A stretch of DNA of 64,000 bases from Nocardioides lianchengensis (lineage in GTDB: Bacteria > Actinomycetota > Actinomycetes > Propionibacteriales > Nocardioidaceae), in NCBI RefSeq assembly GCF_900101465.1, contig NZ_FMZM01000005.1, forward strand, positions 37,374 through 101,373, in the 5' to 3' direction. Shown here in pieces: positions 57,234-64,000 of this stretch. The notes beneath the pieces are model-generated. The model did no database searches and was not told where the DNA came from. It worked only from the letters and a program-made list of their open reading frames with translations. Made by a program: the position numbers and the translations under genes. How positions within the stretch are numbered: position 1 is the first letter of the stretch; each line of letters opens with the position of its first letter.

Positions 57234-58151
57234 GTGCGTAAAACCATCGGTGCCGTCTGTGCGTTCCTCGGCGCTTTTCTTGTGATTGTTGCGATCCTCG
57301 CCCAGACCTGGGCCGCCGGGCAGCTGAAGAAGACGCCGCTCGACGTGGACTCCGTGACCCGTCTCTCTGGAGATGCCATCCAGTACACCGCCCAGGGCAT
57401 CTCGCCCTTCGCGGTGAAGGCCACCAGCACGACGAAGGCGGACTCTGAGAAATCCGACGACGACGTGGTCGTCTTCAAGACGTCGACCTGCCTGGTCAAG
57501 GACACCAACGACGTCGGGGACTGCGTCTCGGCCGACGACCCGTTGAACCGCCTGCTCAGCGCGAGCTTCGACGACTTCGCCACGGATCGGACCACCGGTG
57601 AGGCGGTGAACGACCCCAAGTACCTCCCGGCGGACGCCGAGGAGCACGAGGGACAGGTGAACAAGTTCCCCTTCGACACCGAGAAGAAGGACTACACCTA
57701 CTTCATCGGCCCGGGCACCGCGACCGCGGAGTACACCAAGACCGAGAAGGTCGACGGACTCGAGACCTACGTGTTCCACGTGGAGACCGAGCCGGCGCCG
57801 ATCACGATCGCGGAGGGTCTCGAGGGCACCTACCAGGAGACCACCGATCTGTGGATCGAGCCGCGTACCGGTCAGATCGTCGACCAGGTGAGCGAGCAGG
57901 TCCGGACGGCGAACGACGAGCCGTTCCTGACCCTGAACATCTCGTTCACCGACGCCCAGGTGAAGGAGAACGTCGACGACATCGGTGGTGACGCCGACCT
58001 GCTGAAGCTGGCGACGTCGACCGTCCCGCTGATCGCCTACATCGTCGGCATCCCGCTCCTGCTGATCGGTCTGGCGCTGCTGATCCTCGGCCGCAACCAG
58101 ACTCCTGCCCCGAAGACCCGAGCTCGCCAGTCCGAGCTCACCAAGGCCTAG
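57234..58151 (+). CDS. DUF3068/PorA-family protein
   Basis: 305 residues: an N-terminal transmembrane helix (about 4-26), a soluble extracytoplasmic beta-rich domain (about 30-265) and a C-terminal helix (about 268-288) with a basic tail. The opening IGAVCAFLGAFLVIVAILAQ and PLDVDSVTRLSGDA are typical of DUF3068. The Pfam family is linked to corynebacterial-type porin PorA, but channel activity here is unproven. GTG 57234 has GGGAGGGG 5 nt upstream; TACTGT (57191-57196) may be the -10. Confidence 0.88.
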   Translation: MRKTIGAVCAFLGAFLVIVAILAQTWAAGQLKKTPLDVDSVTRLSGDAIQYTAQGISPFAVKATSTTKADSEKSDDDVVVFKTSTCLVKDTNDVGDCVSADDPLNRLLSASFDDFATDRTTGEAVNDPKYLPADAEEHEGQVNKFPFDTEKKDYTYFIGPGTATAEYTKTEKVDGLETYVFHVETEPAPITIAEGLEGTYQETTDLWIEPRTGQIVDQVSEQVRTANDEPFLTLNISFTDAQVKENVDDIGGDADLLKLATSTVPLIAYIVGIPLLLIGLALLILGRNQTPAPKTRARQSELTKA

Positions 58152-58154
58152 AGG

Positions 58155-58160
58155 TACGCT
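58155..58160 (+). promoter_or_regulatory. Putative leaderless -10 box for the acyltransferase pair
   Basis: TACGCT ends 6 nt before ATG 58167; no Shine-Dalgarno sequence. Confidence 0.5.
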
Positions 58161-58166
58161 GCTGCG

Positions 58167-59327
58167 ATGTCAGAGGCGGCTGCTCGGGCGCCCCACGGGG
58201 CGACCCGGGTAGCCGCCCTCGACGGTTTACGGGGCATCACGATCCTGCTCGTCGTCCTCGGACACGGCACGGTCTACCTCTGGCCCGCGACAGCGGTCCT
58301 GGACGTGCCCTACCTGCGCGGGTTCTTCCTGGGCGGGACTGTGACGGTGTTCTTCATCGTCGGTGGATACGTCGTGACCCGCGGGCTCGTGCGCGAGCTT
58401 GAGGCCGGCGTGTGTGACCCGCTCCGGTTCTACCTGCGCCGCCTGTTGCGTCTCGGTCCACAATTGGTGCTCCTCTGCACGGCGCTGCTCCTCGTCGACC
58501 AGGTCGGCCCGGAGCCCACCAGGTCGGCCGAGCAGACCCGGGATTCGTTCTTGCACGTGCTGACCTACACATGGAACGTCTACCTCCAGGACCACGCGCT
58601 CGACGCCCGTGGCGACCTCGGTCACCTCTGGTATCTCAGTGTTCAGCAACAGGTCTACGTCGTGCTGCCGCTCTTCCTGGCGCTGCTGATCCGGCGGCGT
58701 GCTCTGTCGGTGCTCCTGCTGGCCGCGGGCATCGTCTCCGCGGTGGTCCTCCGATTCGTGCTTGTCCCGGAGATCGGCTGGTGGCCGGTCTCGCTGCGCG
58801 TCCTGACCCGGTGGGACGGCCTGCTCCTGGGCGTGCTTCTCGCCCTGGTGCTGCCGCGTGTCACGCGGGGGCTGCGCTGGGTGCCGGCGGCCCTCGTCGT
58901 CAGTCTGGTCGCGCTGGTGGCATTGATCCTGACCGCCGGGGAGTCGGGCGAGCTGGCCTTCCTCCGGTGGTGGGGTCTCGCGGTGCTGGTCGTCTCAGGA
59001 GCTCTCGTCGGGCTGATCGTCCTGCACCCCGGCACCGGGGCGATCCGCGCCCTCACGGCTGCGCCCCTCACCGTCCTGGGTCGGGCCAGCTACTCGATCT
59101 ACGTCTGGCACTTCCCGGTCTTCTGGTTCGTCGGCACCCAGGCCCAGGACTGGTTCTGGTACGCCCGGGCGATGCTGGCGCTCCTGATCGTGGTCCCGAT
59201 CGTCGTGGTGATGGAGATCTTCGTCGAGCGCCCGGTACGACGGCTGCTCGCTGAGCGGCCGTTCTTCCGGGTCCGCGCCGACGGCACAGCTCCCGCGCCC
59301 GCCGGTGCCGAGCGGGTGGCGATGTGA
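58167..59327 (+). CDS. Acyltransferase-3 family membrane protein
   Basis: 386 residues, about 10-11 helices. Catalytic region AALDGLRGITILLVVLGHGT and ARGDLGHLWYLSVQQQVYVV are intact, as is the C-terminal SYSIYVWHFPVFW. Similar to, but clearly diverged from, the 55874 acyltransferase. Its stop overlaps the start of a related but degenerate protein (GTGA), implying the two are made together. Confidence 0.93.
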   Translation: MSEAAARAPHGATRVAALDGLRGITILLVVLGHGTVYLWPATAVLDVPYLRGFFLGGTVTVFFIVGGYVVTRGLVRELEAGVCDPLRFYLRRLLRLGPQLVLLCTALLLVDQVGPEPTRSAEQTRDSFLHVLTYTWNVYLQDHALDARGDLGHLWYLSVQQQVYVVLPLFLALLIRRRALSVLLLAAGIVSAVVLRFVLVPEIGWWPVSLRVLTRWDGLLLGVLLALVLPRVTRGLRWVPAALVVSLVALVALILTAGESGELAFLRWWGLAVLVVSGALVGLIVLHPGTGAIRALTAAPLTVLGRASYSIYVWHFPVFWFVGTQAQDWFWYARAMLALLIVVPIVVVMEIFVERPVRRLLAERPFFRVRADGTAPAPAGAERVAM

Positions 59328-60487
59328 GCCGCGTGGCCGGCCACCGGACGGCGCTCGCCCTGCTCGGCTGCGCGAGCATCGTCCTGGCCTTGTCTCAGGT
59401 GCCGCTGGCCGTCCCGGGCCGCGACCTCACGGTGATCTCGCCCCTCGACGGCCCGCTCGCCTCGGGCAACCTGGCGATCGCCGTGCTGCTCGGGGCCTGG
59501 GGTTTCCTGCTGACCCGCAGTCTGCTGGTGGCCCGGACGACCTCGCCGCTGCGGGCTTTGCAGGTCGCCGGGTGGTCGCTGGTGCCGCTGGTCGCCACGA
59601 CGGCACTCGTGAGTGTCGCCGCGGTGGCCGTCTCGATCGTCGACGACACGGAGAGATCGTCCTCCGACGCGACCTACGGCGGCATCGGGCGCGCCCTCTC
59701 GTTCACCTACAACTGGTGGCAGCGGTCCAACCTGGCGGCTGTCGGGGTCCGCCGCGATCTCGCCACCCTGTGGATGACGAGCATCGTCGTGCAGCTCACC
59801 GTGCTGGCGATCGTGGCGGTGGTCGTGCTCGGCCGCTGGCCGCGCCTGCTCGCCACGCTCGCCACGCTCGCCGCGCTCGGTGCCGCTGCGGAGCGGGTCG
59901 GCAGGTTGCAGGACTCCGGCTGGGTCGTGGTGGCGCTCGGCACCGTGGAGCGCGCCGACGCCTTCCTGCTCGGCATGGCCGCGGCGGTGGTGGCATCGCG
60001 GGTCAGCCTCGAGGCCTCCCGGGCGAGTGCGGTCCTGGGCGGCGCCGTCCTGGTGCTCGCCGGTGCTCTTCTCGTCCCCTCTCTCGTCCCGGTCGAGCTG
60101 GTCTTCGAGGCACTGCTCCCGATCGCAGCGCTCACCACCGCCGTGGTGCTCGTGGTCGCCGACCGGGCGACCGACCGGCGAATGTTGGTCGTCCAGCTGC
60201 TGCACCGACCCGGCCTCGGCGTTGTCGGGGCGTCGTGGTTCGCAGTGGTCGCCTGGGCGCCGTTCGTAGCCGTCACGGTCTCGCGGCACTCCGGTCCCCA
60301 GCCCGTCGTCGTGGCCGCGACCGCCGTCCTGATCGCGACAGCGCTCCTTAGTGCGGGCACAGGGTGGCTCCTGGGATCGGCCGAGCGTGCCTTCGCGACC
60401 TGGGCCACGCAGCGGCGCGGGTTCGCGTCAGCCGAGGTCGGCAGCGACGATCGCCGTCCCGGGGGTCAGCCGCCCGCGGACGGCTGA
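59324..60487 (+). CDS. Degenerate acyltransferase-3-like membrane protein
   Basis: 387 residues, about 10 helices, topology like the preceding protein. The DGLRG/His catalytic motif is missing at the N-terminus (GHRTALALLGCASIVLAL instead), and the central motif is eroded: GVRRDLATLWMTSIVVQLTV where the active paralogue has ARGDLGHLWYLSVQQQ. The preceding LSFTYNWWQRSNL also matches LTYTWNVYLQDHA. Probably a non-catalytic partner or scaffold. The GTG start overlaps the active gene. Its 3' 60 nt overlap the methyltransferase gene on the other strand. Confidence 0.8.
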   Translation: MSRVAGHRTALALLGCASIVLALSQVPLAVPGRDLTVISPLDGPLASGNLAIAVLLGAWGFLLTRSLLVARTTSPLRALQVAGWSLVPLVATTALVSVAAVAVSIVDDTERSSSDATYGGIGRALSFTYNWWQRSNLAAVGVRRDLATLWMTSIVVQLTVLAIVAVVVLGRWPRLLATLATLAALGAAAERVGRLQDSGWVVVALGTVERADAFLLGMAAAVVASRVSLEASRASAVLGGAVLVLAGALLVPSLVPVELVFEALLPIAALTTAVVLVVADRATDRRMLVVQLLHRPGLGVVGASWFAVVAWAPFVAVTVSRHSGPQPVVVAATAVLIATALLSAGTGWLLGSAERAFATWATQRRGFASAEVGSDDRRPGGQPPADG

Positions 60488-61282
60488 CCAGCCGCCCCAC
60501 ACCCGGTCGTGGCCGGCGGGCCACTCCGGCTCCAGCAGCCGGCTGATCCGGAAGCCGGAGCCGGCCAGCACCTCCACCCAGTCGCCCAGGGTGCGGTGGT
60601 GCTCGACGTACGTGACGTCGCCGGTGGCGTCGTCGACTTCGACGTACGGCGTCCGGTCCCAGTAGGACTGGCTCGCGACCAGGCCGTCCTCGGTGGGGTC
60701 GTCGGGGAACATCCACCGGGTCGGGTGGGTGATCGAGAAGGCGAAGCGGCCACCCGGGCGCAGCACCCGGGCCGCCTCGGCGACCGCCACGTCGAGGTCG
60801 CGCACGAACTGCAGCGCACCGAAGGACGAGAAGACGACGTCGAAGGAGCCGTCCGCGAAGGGCAGCGCGGTGGCGGTCCCGAGCACGGCCGGCACGCTCA
60901 CGCCGGTCGAGTCGTCGAGGCGGCGGCCGTGCTGGAGCTGGCGGTGGGAGAGGTCCAGCCCGATCGACCGGCCGCCCTGCGTCCGGATCCAGCGCGAGCA
61001 CTGCCCGGCGCCGGAGCCGACCTCGAGGACGTCGCGGCCCGCGACCGGGCCGAGCACCCCGGCCTCGGCCTCGGTGAGACCCTCGGGGCCCCAGACGAAG
61101 CCGGCGTCCCCGAGGAAGGCGCCGTGGGTGGCCTGGTACTCGTCGGCGTAGCGGTCCCAGTCCGGCCCGTTGGCCCGCCGTGACTCGTCCTCGCCGACGC
61201 TGCGCCGCTCGGCGCGGAACGGCGGCAGGTCGGGGTGATGGCGGGAGTCGGGCGCGCCGGCGTCGCCGAGCGTGGCGCTCAC
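60428..61282 (-). CDS. Class I SAM-dependent methyltransferase (Methyltransf_11)
   Basis: 284 residues. SAM motifs [50 protein letters not shown] and RVLRPGGRFAFSIT. Hydrophilic N-terminal extension of about 60 residues. GTG 61282 overlaps the stop of the repeat-protein gene (GTGA), so it is coupled to it. Substrate unknown. Confidence 0.92.
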   Translation of the reverse strand: MSATLGDAGAPDSRHHPDLPPFRAERRSVGEDESRRANGPDWDRYADEYQATHGAFLGDAGFVWGPEGLTEAEAGVLGPVAGRDVLEVGSGAGQCSRWIRTQGGRSIGLDLSHRQLQHGRRLDDSTGVSVPAVLGTATALPFADGSFDVVFSSFGALQFVRDLDVAVAEAARVLRPGGRFAFSITHPTRWMFPDDPTEDGLVASQSYWDRTPYVEVDDATGDVTYVEHHRTLGDWVEVLAGSGFRISRLLEPEWPAGHDRVWGGWSAVRGRLTPGTAIVAADLG

Positions 61283-61875
61283 GCGCCGGCCCCCACCTTG
61301 CGGCGGCTCAGCGGGATCCGCCCGGCCAGGTCGCCCAGCGGGCCGACCACCCGGCCGAGGGCGTCCGCGGACTCGCCGAGCGAGGGGATCAACGCGGCCA
61401 GCTCGGCGAGCTGGGGCCGGATCGCCTCCAGGGTCTCGCCCAGGCCGATCAGCTGCTCGAGCGTGCCGCCTTCGGAGACCAGCTTCTCGACGAAGCCGTC
61501 CTCGGTGAGCGCCCGGTCGGCCAGCCCGCCGGGCTCGAGGACCCGGTCGAGGACGCCGCCCGGGGTGGTCAGCCGGTCCAGCGCGCCGCCCGGGGCGAGC
61601 AGGCGGTCCAGCGCGCCCTCGCGCTGAACGAGCTGGTCCAGCGCCCCGCCCTCGGCCAGCAGCCGGTCGAGCGCGCCGCCCTCGGCGAGCAGCCGCTCGA
61701 GCGCACCATCGTCGGCGAGCAGCCGGTCCAGCAGTCGGCCGAGCTGCTCGGCGTACCCGCCGGGTCGGCGCAGTGGGCCGTCGGCGGCGGCGAGCCGGCC
61801 GAGCTGGAGCGTGGTCAGGGTGAAGGCGTGGCCGACGCGCCACGGGAGGAGCGCGGCGCCGACGATCGGGTGCAT
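61279..61875 (-). CDS. Decapeptide-repeat protein of unknown function
   Basis: 198 residues. The N-terminal 50 residues include a short hydrophobic stretch (IVGAALLPWRVGHAF). Then comes a run of about nine consecutive 10-residue repeats of form GALDRLLAEG (GALERLLAEG, GALDRLLAEG, GALDQLVQRE, GALDRLLAPG, GALDRLTTPG, GVLDRVLEPG, and three more diverged), followed by an Ala/Leu-rich helix and a basic C-terminus. The DNA repeats with a 30-bp period. ATG 61875 sits 6 nt after minus-strand TACCGT. No known family recognised. Confidence 0.75.
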   Translation of the reverse strand: MHPIVGAALLPWRVGHAFTLTTLQLGRLAAADGPLRRPGGYAEQLGRLLDRLLADDGALERLLAEGGALDRLLAEGGALDQLVQREGALDRLLAPGGALDRLTTPGGVLDRVLEPGGLADRALTEDGFVEKLVSEGGTLEQLIGLGETLEAIRPQLAELAALIPSLGESADALGRVVGPLGDLAGRIPLSRRKVGAGA

Positions 61876-61881
61876 GGGACG

Positions 61882-61887
61882 ACGGTA
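61882..61887 (-). promoter_or_regulatory. Putative leaderless -10 box for the repeat protein
   Basis: Minus-strand TACCGT ends 6 nt before ATG 61875, within the 41-bp divergent gap to the phosphotransferase gene. Confidence 0.45.
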
Positions 61888-61916
61888 GCCCCCGGGGGTC
61901 GTGACAGCATCGCGTC

Positions 61917-62786
61917 GTGGACCTCGCCGCTGCGTCGCTGGAGCCGCTCCCGGGCGGCTGGTCGGGCCAGACCTTCCTGGCCGAGGTCGCGGGGGAGCGC
62001 TCCGTCGTCCGCGTGTACGCCGAGGACGGCCACCGCGGTCCGGCCGCCGCCGAGGTCGACGCGGCGCTGCTGCGGCTGGTGCGCGGCCTGCTGCCGGTGC
62101 CCGAGGTGCTCGAGCTGCGCCGGGCCGACCCGGCGAGCGGGATGCCGGCGCTGCTGGTGACGTCGTACCTGCCCGGGGTCCGGGGCGACCTGCTGCTGCC
62201 GGACCTGGACGAGGCGGGCCGTCGGCTGCTGGGGCGTCGGCTCGGGAGCCTGGTCGCCGACCTGGGCGGGATGCCGCAACTGAGCGACGGCCCGTTCGTC
62301 GACGGCGACCTGCGGATCGGGGAGTGGGGGCTGCCCGACGGCCTGCCCGAGCTGGTCGCGACGGTGCGTCCCGAGCTGGGCGCCGTGGCGGAGGACGCGC
62401 AGGACCTGCTCGACACGGTCTCGCGGCGGGTGCTCGTGCACGCCGACCTGAACCCGAAGAACCTGCTCGTCGACCCGGACACGCTCGAGATCACCGGGCT
62501 GGTCGACTGGGAGTTCGCCCATGCCGGCCACCCGTTCACCGACCTCGGCAACCTGCTGCGGTTCGAGCGCGACCCGGTCCTCACCACCGCCGTCCTCCAG
62601 AAGTACGGCGAGCGCCGCGACGTCGACCCGGCCGATGCGCTCGCCCTCGCCCGGGCCGCCGACCTCTGGGCGCTGGTCGACCTGGCGGCGCGCCCGGAGG
62701 CGAACCCGGTCGCTGCCAGGGCCGACCGTCTGGTGCGGGTGATCAGCGCGACCGGCGAGGCCGGGGCGTGGGACGGAGGGGTCTGA
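61917..62786 (+). CDS. APH-fold phosphotransferase
   Basis: 289 residues. Catalytic loop VLVHADLNPKNLLVD (Asp in HADLxxxN) and metal-binding VDWEFAHAGHPFTDLGN are intact; the N-lobe nucleotide loop is GGWSGQTFL. This is the aminoglycoside-phosphotransferase/choline-kinase-like fold, but the substrate may be a small metabolite rather than a drug. GTG 61917. A strong hairpin follows the stop. Confidence 0.9.
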   Translation: MDLAAASLEPLPGGWSGQTFLAEVAGERSVVRVYAEDGHRGPAAAEVDAALLRLVRGLLPVPEVLELRRADPASGMPALLVTSYLPGVRGDLLLPDLDEAGRRLLGRRLGSLVADLGGMPQLSDGPFVDGDLRIGEWGLPDGLPELVATVRPELGAVAEDAQDLLDTVSRRVLVHADLNPKNLLVDPDTLEITGLVDWEFAHAGHPFTDLGNLLRFERDPVLTTAVLQKYGERRDVDPADALALARAADLWALVDLAARPEANPVAARADRLVRVISATGEAGAWDGGV

Positions 62787-62801
62787 CGTCCCACGCCCCG
62801 G
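62761..62801. terminator. Bidirectional terminator hairpin
   Basis: Perfect 15-bp stem, arms 62761-62775 and 62787-62801 (CCGGGGCGTGGGACG and complement), 11-nt loop. It spans the last codons of the phosphotransferase and the gap before the convergent repeat protein. Confidence 0.75.
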
Positions 62802-62804
62802 TGG

Positions 62805-64000
62805 TCACTGGGGGCGGCCCAGGCCCCAGTCGGCCGGGTCGGTGCCCCGTCGTACCTCGCGGCCGTCGGACACGCCGCCCCGGTCGGTGTCGCACCGACC
62901 CGGGTCCGTCTTGGCGCGGCCGAACTTCCGGTTCCGGCTGCCCCTGATCTCCTCGCGGTCCGTCAGCCGGTCGCGGTCGGTGTCGCGCACCGCCGGGTTG
63001 GTCCGGACCACGCCGATCGTCACCTTCCGGCCGGCCTTGCTGACCACGACCTTCTGCTTGATCCGCCAGCCGCGGACCTCCTGACGGTCGCGCAGCCCGT
63101 CGCGGTCGGTGTCGGTGCTGCGCGGGTTGGTGAACACCCGACCGATGGTCCGGGTCCGCCCGGTGCAGGACTTGACCCGGTCGCGCACCCGGATCCTGCC
63201 CAGCACCTCGACGCCGTCGGTGAACCCGTCGCCGTCGGTGTCGCGGCGCTTGGGGTCGGTGGGCTTCGAGCCGTAGCGGGTGTTGCGCGAGCCGCTCAGC
63301 TCCTCACCGTCGGCGAGGCCGTCGCCGTCGGTGTCGGCCCTGGTCGGGTCGATGCCGATCGTCCCCTCCTGACCGTCACCGGCGTCGTCCCCGTCGGTGT
63401 CGGGGTTGTTGGGGTCGGTCCCATCGACGATCTCCTGGCCGTCCGGGACGCCGTCGTCGTCGCTGTCGGCGTCGTTCGGATCGGTCGGCTGGTTGCCGTA
63501 CTGGGTGTTGGCGGTGCCCGCGACCTCCTCGAGGTCGCTCAGACCGTCGCCGTCGGTGTCGCCCGGCGTGCCGGGACCGCTCGGGTCGCCCGGGTCGGTC
63601 GGGTCGGTCGGGTCGTTGGGATCGGTGCCCCCGACGACCTCCGTGCCGTCGCCGACCTGGTCGCCGTCGCTGTCGGCCGTGTTCGGGTCGGTCGGCTCGA
63701 AGCCGCCCGCCTCGTTCTCGGAGCCCGAGGTCTCCTGGCCGTCGGTGAGCCCGTCGTCGTCGCTGTCCGCGTCCACCGGGTCGGTGGGCTCGTTGGCGTA
63801 GGCGTCGTTCTCGGAGCCGGTCGTCTCCTGACCGTCCTTCAGTCCGTCGTCATCGGTGTCGGCGTCGGTCGGGTCGGTGCCGAGCGGCCCCTCCTCGACG
63901 TCGTCGAGGCCGTCGTCGTCGGTGTCGGCGCTGTTGGGGTCGGTGCCGGCGTCGGTCTCGGCGCCGTCCTCGATCCCGTCGTCGTCGCTGTCGGCGTCGT
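62805..64000 (-). CDS. Thrombospondin-type-3-like calcium-binding repeat protein, partial
   Basis: Open at the window's right edge: the minus-strand frame runs unbroken from base 64000 to the stop at 62805, so at least 398 residues, and the start is missing. Repeats of D-x-D-x-D-G-x-x-D type (DADSDDDGLTDGQE, DTDGDGLADGEE, DTDGDGFTDG) alternate with short TDPNxxD spacers, typical of extracellular Ca-binding TSP3-like arrays. Towards the C-terminus the repeats become basic and some lose Ca ligands (DTDRDRLTD, DTDRGGVSD). Probably secreted; the signal peptide lies outside the window. Confidence 0.85.
   Translation of the reverse strand, partial: DADSDDDGIEDGAETDAGTDPNSADTDDDGLDDVEEGPLGTDPTDADTDDDGLKDGQETTGSENDAYANEPTDPVDADSDDDGLTDGQETSGSENEAGGFEPTDPNTADSDGDQVGDGTEVVGGTDPNDPTDPTDPGDPSGPGTPGDTDGDGLSDLEEVAGTANTQYGNQPTDPNDADSDDDGVPDGQEIVDGTDPNNPDTDGDDAGDGQEGTIGIDPTRADTDGDGLADGEELSGSRNTRYGSKPTDPKRRDTDGDGFTDGVEVLGRIRVRDRVKSCTGRTRTIGRVFTNPRSTDTDRDGLRDRQEVRGWRIKQKVVVSKAGRKVTIGVVRTNPAVRDTDRDRLTDREEIRGSRNRKFGRAKTDPGRCDTDRGGVSDGREVRRGTDPADWGLGRPQ

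Noticed and set aside
59099..60289. 396-codon minus-strand frame
   Set aside because: Antisense of the acyltransferase pair; highly charged low-complexity composition and no start signals.
61461..61740. 30-bp DNA repeats considered as a CRISPR-like array
   Set aside because: Units are contiguous with no spacers and encode decapeptide repeats in frame.
62805..64000. Regular short repeats considered as a CRISPR or satellite
   Set aside because: The repeats keep a reading frame encoding D-x-D-x-D-G calcium motifs and vary at third positions, as expected for a protein repeat.

Overview
This window looks like one contiguous stretch of chromosome from a high-GC actinobacterium, most likely Nocardioidaceae (Nocardioides-like). 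That placement is inferred from strong G/C bias at third codon positions, many GTG starts, TANNNT -10 boxes placed 6-8 nt before start codons, a PriA-type hisA with no trpF nearby, an ANTAR regulator next to pyk and tRNA-Leu, and actinobacterial families such as DUF2613, DUF3068/PorA, TIGR02234, HGxxPAAW and TIGR03085. No phage, insertion sequence, CRISPR array or rRNA was seen. One tRNA gene is present.

Layout. 1-5.7 kb: 3' end of dnaE, two membrane proteins (one DUF3352), and a minus-strand YbaK-type deacylase plus Lon-N-domain pair. 5.7-12.2 kb: histidine operon hisD-C-B-H-(small membrane protein)-A-F, continuing into a MOSC protein and a small membrane protein, mostly with 4-nt start/stop overlaps. 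12.2-14.4 kb: SRPBCC protein, an unknown protein and a TIGR03085 protein. 14.5-18.1 kb: a heterodimeric ABC exporter with one degenerate ATP site. 18.1-24.6 kb: hisI, a trp-operon membrane protein, small membrane proteins, trpC-B-A, a Sco1-like lipoprotein and lgt. 24.7-32.3 kb: glutamate synthase gltB-gltD and pyk. 32.3-34.1 kb: a stand-alone LAGLIDADG-type protein beside an unusual class-I tRNA with a CAA anticodon, a small ORF and the ANTAR response regulator. 34.2-40.0 kb: branched-chain amino-acid ABC importer livHMGF, with its binding protein livK converging on it. 40.1-44.8 kb: DUF554, GNAT, hotdog thioesterase and polA.

44.9-62.8 kb is more accessory: a lipoprotein, a Wzx-like flippase, a methyltransferase, a short AftD-like GT-C protein with a DUF2613 microprotein, a GT4, a large GT-C-like membrane protein, a GT2-methyltransferase fusion, a 2-oxoglutarate oxygenase, two acyltransferase-3 proteins, a degenerate acyltransferase-like partner and a PorA-family protein. 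Together they suggest synthesis, decoration and export of a cell-envelope glycan. After that come a methyltransferase coupled to a decapeptide-repeat protein, an aminoglycoside-phosphotransferase-fold protein and, cut by the window end, a long aspartate-rich calcium-binding-repeat protein.

The core metabolic genes fit together: His and Trp synthesis share PriA, gltBD supplies glutamate, and livHMGFK imports branched-chain amino acids. The least explained items are a ~95-bp nested palindromic element between livF and livK, the decapeptide-repeat protein, the acyltransferase/pseudo-acyltransferase pair, the prealbumin-like domain fused to LivH, paired palindromes before gltB and a palindrome upstream of the pyk -10 box.
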